Below the pieces are notes generated by a model, which worked only from the letters and a program-made list of their open reading frames with translations, was not told the origin of the DNA and searched no databases. Shown here piece by piece: positions 60,089-64,000 of a DNA stretch of 64,000 bases (positions within the stretch are counted from its first letter, which is position 1; each line of letters starts with the position of its first letter). Origin of the DNA: Methyloligella halotolerans (GTDB taxonomy: Bacteria; Pseudomonadota; Alphaproteobacteria; Rhizobiales; Methyloligellaceae); contig NZ_MASI01000001.1 in assembly GCF_001708935.1 (NCBI RefSeq), forward strand, positions 682,001 through 746,000. Direction: 5' to 3'. The translations under genes were made by a program, and so were the position numbers.

Positions 60089-60856
60089 CTACCTCCTCGT
60101 CCGGGTCCGTCTTGCGAGAACGGCGAGACTGCGCGGCAGTTCGGGCAGGCTGTCGATGATGACGTCGCCGCCCATCTCGGACGGCGGCAGCTTGGAATAG
60201 CCGTGGCTCACCAGCACGATACCGGCGAGCTCTGCCGCCCGCGCCGCGCCGACATCGGCGGTGCTGTCGCCGACCATAACGGTTTGGGACGGCTTGGCAC
60301 CTAACTTCTGCATCACATGTACGAGAGGCGCAGGGTCGGGCTTCTTGGGCAGATCCGTGTCCCCGCCTTGGATGAAGGCGAAGCGGTGCGCGATCTGCAA
60401 TCCTTCCAGCACGTCTTCTGCGATGGACTGGGGCTTGTTGGTGCAGACGCCGCAGACGATGCCGGCCTCGCCCAGGGTCTGCAGCATGGCCTCGGCGCCT
60501 TCGTAGGTGCGGGATTTCTCGACCGGGTTCGCCGCATAGAGCTCATAGAGGCGCGCGACCAGGGCTTCGCGTTCGGCTTCGCCCAGCTCTGCGTCGCGAG
60601 CTTTCAGAGCCCGCTCCATCAATGCCTTCAGGCCGCCGCCGACCATGAGCCTCACCTGATCGACCGGAAAGGGCTCGATGCCGACCTCCGCGAGACCGGT
60701 ATTGAGGGCCGTCGCGAGATCTTCGGCCGTATCCGCCAGGGTGCCGTCGAGATCGAAGACCACCGCCTTCGGCCAGATGCCGCCGGCGCGGTGCAAGAAG
60801 GGGAGCACCGAGGCGAGATAGGCATCGGCGATCTGGTGCTGGCTTCTATCGGGCAT
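60089..60856 (-). CDS. gph: Phosphoglycolate phosphatase-like HAD hydrolase
   Basis: A 255-residue HAD phosphatase. The catalytic aspartate is in VVFDLDGTLADTAEDLATALN (motif I, about 32-52). VCTNKPQ (motif II), KPDPAPL (motif III) and MVGDSTADVGAARAA (motif IV) follow. It resembles Gph, which removes phosphoglycolate formed in oxidative DNA repair or by Rubisco. A 30-residue N-terminal extension ([16 protein letters not shown]) precedes the fold. Its ATG overlaps the rpe stop (TAATG), so the two are co-translated. Confidence 0.88.
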   Translation of the reverse strand: MPDRSQHQIADAYLASVLPFLHRAGGIWPKAVVFDLDGTLADTAEDLATALNTGLAEVGIEPFPVDQVRLMVGGGLKALMERALKARDAELGEAEREALVARLYELYAANPVEKSRTYEGAEAMLQTLGEAGIVCGVCTNKPQSIAEDVLEGLQIAHRFAFIQGGDTDLPKKPDPAPLVHVMQKLGAKPSQTVMVGDSTADVGAARAAELAGIVLVSHGYSKLPPSEMGGDVIIDSLPELPRSLAVLARRTRTRR

Positions 60857-61533
60857 TAGGCCGCCTCTTTCCGGGCTGCTTCGGCGCGCGTCCGCAGGCC
60901 TTCGATATTGCCTTTGTAGTCGCCGCCCTTGAAGACGCCGGAGCCGGCCACGAGGGCGTTGGCGCCTGCTTTCACCACGTCGGCGACAGTATCGGCATTC
61001 ACGCCGCCATCGACCTCGAGATCGATCGGGCGGTCGCCGATCATCGCGCGAATATTGCGGATCTTTTCGAGCTGCGAGGTCAGGAAGGCCTGGCCGCCGA
61101 AGCCCGGGTTGACGGTCATCACCAAGATCAGATCGACCTTATCGAGCACGTATTCAAGGGCGGATTCGTGGGTCGAGGGGGTGAGCGTGACACCCGCCTT
61201 CTTGCCGAAGCTCTTGATGAGCTGGAGGGAGCGGTCGAGATGGGGGCCGGATTCGGCATGCACCGTGATGATGTCGGAACCCGCCTTGGCGAAGGCTTCG
61301 ATATAGGGATCGCAAGGCGCGATCATGAGATGGACGTCGAAGGGCTTCGGCGAGTGAGGGCGCAATGCCTTCACCACGTCGGGGCCTATTGTGATGTTGG
61401 GCACAAAATGGCCGTCCATCACGTCGACATGGATCCAATCGCAGCCGGCCTCGTCGATGGCCCGCACGTCTTCGCCGAGCTTGGCGAAGTCGGCGGAGAG
61501 GATGGATGGCGCAATGATTATCTCGCCGGTCAT
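60856..61533 (-). CDS. rpe: Ribulose-phosphate 3-epimerase
   Basis: A 225-residue TIM-barrel enzyme that interconverts ribulose 5-phosphate and xylulose 5-phosphate in the pentose phosphate and Calvin pathways. It shows [18 protein letters not shown], the metal-binding [37 protein letters not shown] and the second aspartate [14 protein letters not shown] 61533 gives the usual N-terminus; ATG 61545, four codons earlier, is an alternative. It pairs with the phosphoglycolate phosphatase-like gene, an association also seen in Calvin-cycle and trp gene neighbourhoods. Confidence 0.96.
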   Translation of the reverse strand: MTGEIIIAPSILSADFAKLGEDVRAIDEAGCDWIHVDVMDGHFVPNITIGPDVVKALRPHSPKPFDVHLMIAPCDPYIEAFAKAGSDIITVHAESGPHLDRSLQLIKSFGKKAGVTLTPSTHESALEYVLDKVDLILVMTVNPGFGGQAFLTSQLEKIRNIRAMIGDRPIDLEVDGGVNADTVADVVKAGANALVAGSGVFKGGDYKGNIEGLRTRAEAARKEAA

Positions 61534-61545
61534 GATGACCCTCAT

Positions 61546-61848
61546 AAGTCCCGAAACTTACCGCACTCTTAGCCAGTCGGCGGTGCGCTGTCCCGCCCTA
61601 TAACAGCTGTTCCGCCCTATAGCACGCCGGGAGGCGGCGTGCCCTACCCCTCCGTAACGGCGGGGCCCGTTCTCCCCGCCCTTGGCTCGGGCGAGCCGCG
61701 ACAATTCGCTGCGCGATCTTCCATCCGGCTGGATCGTTGTCACTTCTGAGAGGCAGGAAGGTATTGGCGAAGCGGAAAAGCCGTCTGCAAGCTTCTGCCG
61801 TCATTTCCTACCGTCCGGTCAGCCGATAACAAGAAGGATCGCCGCGCC
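61546..61848. other. Divergent intergenic region between rpe and the MFS gene
   Basis: It holds two copies of CCGCCCTATA (61594 and 61613), a hairpin CACGCC-GGGAG-GCGGCGTG (61622-61640) and a GC-rich repeat-like stretch to about 61685. No ORF or strong promoter is visible. The MFS start is preceded by AAGAAGGAT. Confidence 0.5.
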
Positions 61849-63054
61849 ATGCGGAATGCTCCCGACTCGTCTTCCGCTCCCGTCGGATTCGTCCTGTTCG
61901 CGCTCGCGCTCGGCGGCTTTGCGATCGGCACGACCGAGTTCGCGGCCATGAGCCTGCTGCCGTTCTTCTCCGAGGAGCTGGGGCTCGACAAGCCGACGGC
62001 TGGGCACGTGATCAGCGCCTATGCGCTAGGCGTGGTGATCGGTGCCCCCGTCATCGCGGTTCTCGGCGCGCGGATCCGCCGGCGGACGCTGTTGATCGGG
62101 CTGATGGTGACGTTCGCGCTCGGCAATCTCCTGACGGCGACCTCCGGAAGCTATCAGTTCATGATGCTGTCCCGGTTCCTCTCCGGTCTGCCCCACGGCG
62201 CCTATTTCGGTGTCGCGGCCCTGCTCGCGGCGGAGCTCGTGGGCGCCCACAAGAGAAGCCAGGCCTTCGCGCGGGTGATGCTGGGCCTGACGGTAGCGAC
62301 CATTGCAGGCGTGCCGCTCGCGAACGGGATCGGGCAGTATTTCGGCTGGCGGTGGGCCTTCGTGCTGGTCAGCGGCCTGGCGCTTCTGGCGGCCGCTCTG
62401 CTGCATCTGTCGGCGCCGCGGGTGGCCGAGCCGGAAGGCGGCGCCCCCCTCACCGAGCTCGGCGCGCTCGCCAAGCCGCAAGTGTGGCTGACGCTGGCCA
62501 TTGGCGCGATCGGCTTCGGCGGCATGTTCGCCGTCTACACTTATCTCGCCTCCACGGTGCTGCAGGTCACGAATGAACCGCCGGCGATGATCCCCCTCAC
62601 GCTGGCCGTGTTCGGCGTCGGGCTGACCATCGGCAATCTGGTGGCGGGCTGGGCGGCGGACAAGGCGCTGATGCCGACCGCTGGCGCCGTGCTCGTCTGG
62701 AGCCTGGTCGCGCTCACGATCTACCCCTTCACAACGGGCAGCCTCGGGACGCTCTGCCCAGCCGTGCTCGCGATCGGGTGCGGTGGCGGGCTCGCCACGG
62801 CGCTGCAGATTCGGCTGATGGATGTGGCCGGCCAGGCGCAGACCCTGGCGGCCGCCCTGAACCATTCGGCCTTCAACTTCGCCAATGCGCTCGGGCCATG
62901 GCTGGCCGGCATGGCGCTCGCTGCCGGGTGGGGCCTGTCGGAGACCGGTTGGGTCGGGAGCCTGCTGGCGATCTGCGGACTGTTCTTCTGGGCCTGGTCG
63001 GTCTTGCTGGACCGCCGGCAAACGCCGAAAGCGGAGATGGCCCCGGCGGAGTGA
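61849..63054 (+). CDS. MFS transporter (DHA1/AraJ-type exporter)
   Basis: A 401-residue major facilitator with twelve predicted helices. The start reads FVLFALALGGFAIGTTEFAAMSLLPFF, the usual opening of sugar and drug efflux (AraJ/YdhP-like) members (the core is FALALGGFAIGTTEF). The loop GARIRRRTLLIGLM replaces the usual GxxxDRxGRR. Motif C-like GLTVATIAGVPLANGIGQ (about 143-160) marks exporters. The last helix ends in a short tail. The substrate is unknown; no regulator is adjacent. Confidence 0.86.
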   Translation: MRNAPDSSSAPVGFVLFALALGGFAIGTTEFAAMSLLPFFSEELGLDKPTAGHVISAYALGVVIGAPVIAVLGARIRRRTLLIGLMVTFALGNLLTATSGSYQFMMLSRFLSGLPHGAYFGVAALLAAELVGAHKRSQAFARVMLGLTVATIAGVPLANGIGQYFGWRWAFVLVSGLALLAAALLHLSAPRVAEPEGGAPLTELGALAKPQVWLTLAIGAIGFGGMFAVYTYLASTVLQVTNEPPAMIPLTLAVFGVGLTIGNLVAGWAADKALMPTAGAVLVWSLVALTIYPFTTGSLGTLCPAVLAIGCGGGLATALQIRLMDVAGQAQTLAAALNHSAFNFANALGPWLAGMALAAGWGLSETGWVGSLLAICGLFFWAWSVLLDRRQTPKAEMAPAE

Positions 63055-63073
63055 GCTGGGAATAGAAGGACAA

Positions 63074-63160
63074 ACGAAAAGACCGCCTCCTTCGAGAACC
63101 GCTTGCGCGGCCGTCCCGGTTCAAGCCCGGGACAGGCTCTCAGGATGACGGTCTTTCGAT
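63074..63160. repeat. Palindromic intergenic repeat between the MFS gene and fba
   Basis: Outer arms CGAAAAGACCG and CGGTCTTTCG enclose GTCCCGG-TTCAAGC-CCGGGAC. This is another dispersed palindrome of the type seen at 11190 and 58262, again in a short gap between convergent genes. Confidence 0.72.
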
Positions 63161-63192
63161 TACCGTAGGATCGGCTTTGATCTAGCGTTCTG

Positions 63193-64000
63193 CTATTCGG
63201 CGGCCTTGGCCATGCCGATCTTCGGGTCGAGCTCGCCGGAGGCGTATCGCTCGGCCATCTCGGCCATGGGAATGACCTTGATCTTGGAGGCCCAGCCGGC
63301 GGTGCCGAAGGCTTCCAGGCGCGCCACGCAGACTTCCTTCATGGCCGCGACGGCGGGCTTCAGGAACTTGCGGGGATCGAACTGGGATTTGTCCTCGGTC
63401 GCGACCCGGCGCAGCGTCGCGGCGCAGGCGATACGCAGATCCGTGTCGATATTGACCTTGCGCACGCCGTGCTTGATGCCGCGGACGATCTCGTCGACGG
63501 GCACGCCGTAGGTCTGGGGCATCTCGCCACCCCATTTGTTGAATTCTTCCTGGAGCTCCTGGGGCACTGAGGACGAGCCGTGCATCACCAGATGCGTGTC
63601 GGGGAGCTTCTTGTGGATGGCCTCGATAACGTTCATGGCCAGCACATCGCCGGTGGGCTTCTGGGTGAACTTGTAGGCGCCGTGGGAGGTGCCGATGGCG
63701 ACAGCCAAGGCATCCACCTTGGTCTCGGCGACGAATTCAGCCGCCTGGTCCGGATCGGTCAGCAGCTTCTCGCGGTCGAGCTTGCCCTCAAAACCATGGC
63801 CGTCCTCGGCCTCGCCCGAGCCGGTCTCGAGGGAGCCGAGGCAGCCGAGCTCGCCCTCCACGGAGGCGCCGACCATATGGGCCATCTCGGTCACCTTCTT
63901 GGTGACGTCGACATTGTAGTCGTACTCGGTCGGCGTCTTGCCGTCCTCGCCGAGGGAGCCGTCCATCATGACCGAGGTGAAGCCGTGCTGGATGGCGGAC
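63193..64000 (-). CDS. fba: Class II fructose-bisphosphate aldolase, C-terminal part (runs off the right edge)
   Basis: The 3' part of a class II aldolase that interconverts fructose 1,6-bisphosphate with two triose phosphates. About 268 codons are present, beginning within [16 protein letters not shown], the conserved helix with the catalytic aspartate region. [13 protein letters not shown] and [10 protein letters not shown] follow. The zinc ligand and phosphate loop are in [14 protein letters not shown] and [14 protein letters not shown], with a C-terminal block [19 protein letters not shown] (split here as conserved pieces). It is the longer type of about 350 residues. The N-terminus is outside the window. 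Confidence 0.93.
   Translation of the reverse strand, partial: SAIQHGFTSVMMDGSLGEDGKTPTEYDYNVDVTKKVTEMAHMVGASVEGELGCLGSLETGSGEAEDGHGFEGKLDREKLLTDPDQAAEFVAETKVDALAVAIGTSHGAYKFTQKPTGDVLAMNVIEAIHKKLPDTHLVMHGSSSVPQELQEEFNKWGGEMPQTYGVPVDEIVRGIKHGVRKVNIDTDLRIACAATLRRVATEDKSQFDPRKFLKPAVAAMKEVCVARLEAFGTAGWASKIKVIPMAEMAERYASGELDPKIGMAKAAE

Noticed and set aside
63100-63140. tRNA-like T-loop (GGTTCAAGCCC) near 63118
   Set aside because: The sequence is the inner palindrome of the dispersed repeat and has no tRNA-like arms around it.

Overview
The window is from an alphaproteobacterium, most likely of the order Hyphomicrobiales (Rhizobiales). The evidence is lineage-typical genes: the ATP synthase inhibitor zeta subunit, the CckA hybrid kinase, a cysteine-poor DksA, the PurS/PurQ/small-PurL system, a YumC-type ferredoxin reductase beside a 2Fe-2S ferredoxin, and a very large coiled-coil protein like the growth-pole-ring proteins of polar-growing rhizobia. 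The recA promoter also carries the alphaproteobacterial SOS box (GTTC-N7-GTTC). The DNA is GC-rich and gene-dense, with no rRNA, tRNA, CRISPR array, insertion sequence or prophage seen. Most of the window is chromosomal core.

Layout. 0-5 kb: a branched-chain amino acid ABC transporter (livH-livM-livG-livF, a DUF6867 membrane protein, then the binding protein). 5-9.8 kb: purB, two secreted SH3 proteins, a HpcH/HpaI aldolase and the zeta inhibitor. 10-15 kb: a purine operon purC-purS-purQ-purL continuing into the Fe-S pair bolA-grxD, ending in a strong terminator facing rpsD. 15.8-25.3 kb: a periplasmic protein, a TrmJ-type methyltransferase, icd, a potassium channel, alaS, recA with its SOS promoter, and a CDF-like transporter. 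25-31 kb: two KTSC proteins, a sulfotransferase, cckA and a FliO-like gene. 31-38.5 kb: a transglycosylase, a D-Ala-D-Ala dipeptidase, an MFS transporter, dksA, ycjX-ycjF and a proline-rich membrane protein with a YEATS-like C-terminus. 39.5-45 kb: a lipoprotein, an ECF sigma/anti-sigma pair, a methyltransferase, the ferredoxin system and an Hpt protein. 45-51 kb: the growth-pole-ring-like protein, a dipeptide epimerase and a CheZ-like protein. 51-54 kb: a phosphoesterase plus glycosyltransferase pair resembling the PlcP-Agt lipid-remodelling module, and a fructosamine kinase. 54-57.3 kb: a B12-riboswitch-controlled btuB with a short leader ORF. 57.4-64 kb: an FAH hydrolase, thiD, ccdA, gph, rpe, an MFS exporter and the 3' part of fba.

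Peptidoglycan genes recur (transglycosylase, D-Ala-D-Ala dipeptidase, Ala-Glu epimerase), which fits turnover and recycling. Polarity and cell-cycle genes also recur (cckA, Hpt protein, the GPR-like gene with a CtrA-like box).

Five genes (the binding protein, icd, the potassium channel, alaS, cckA) are each broken by one missing base, although three of them are expected to be essential. Uncorrected sequencing deletions are a better explanation than real pseudogenes, so all five are annotated as single interrupted genes. The least explained parts are the C-run-rich stretch at 54.0-54.3 kb, the ORF-free kilobase at 38.5-39.5 kb, the terminator-bearing leader of purC, the leader ORF between the B12 riboswitch and btuB, and the YEATS-like protein.
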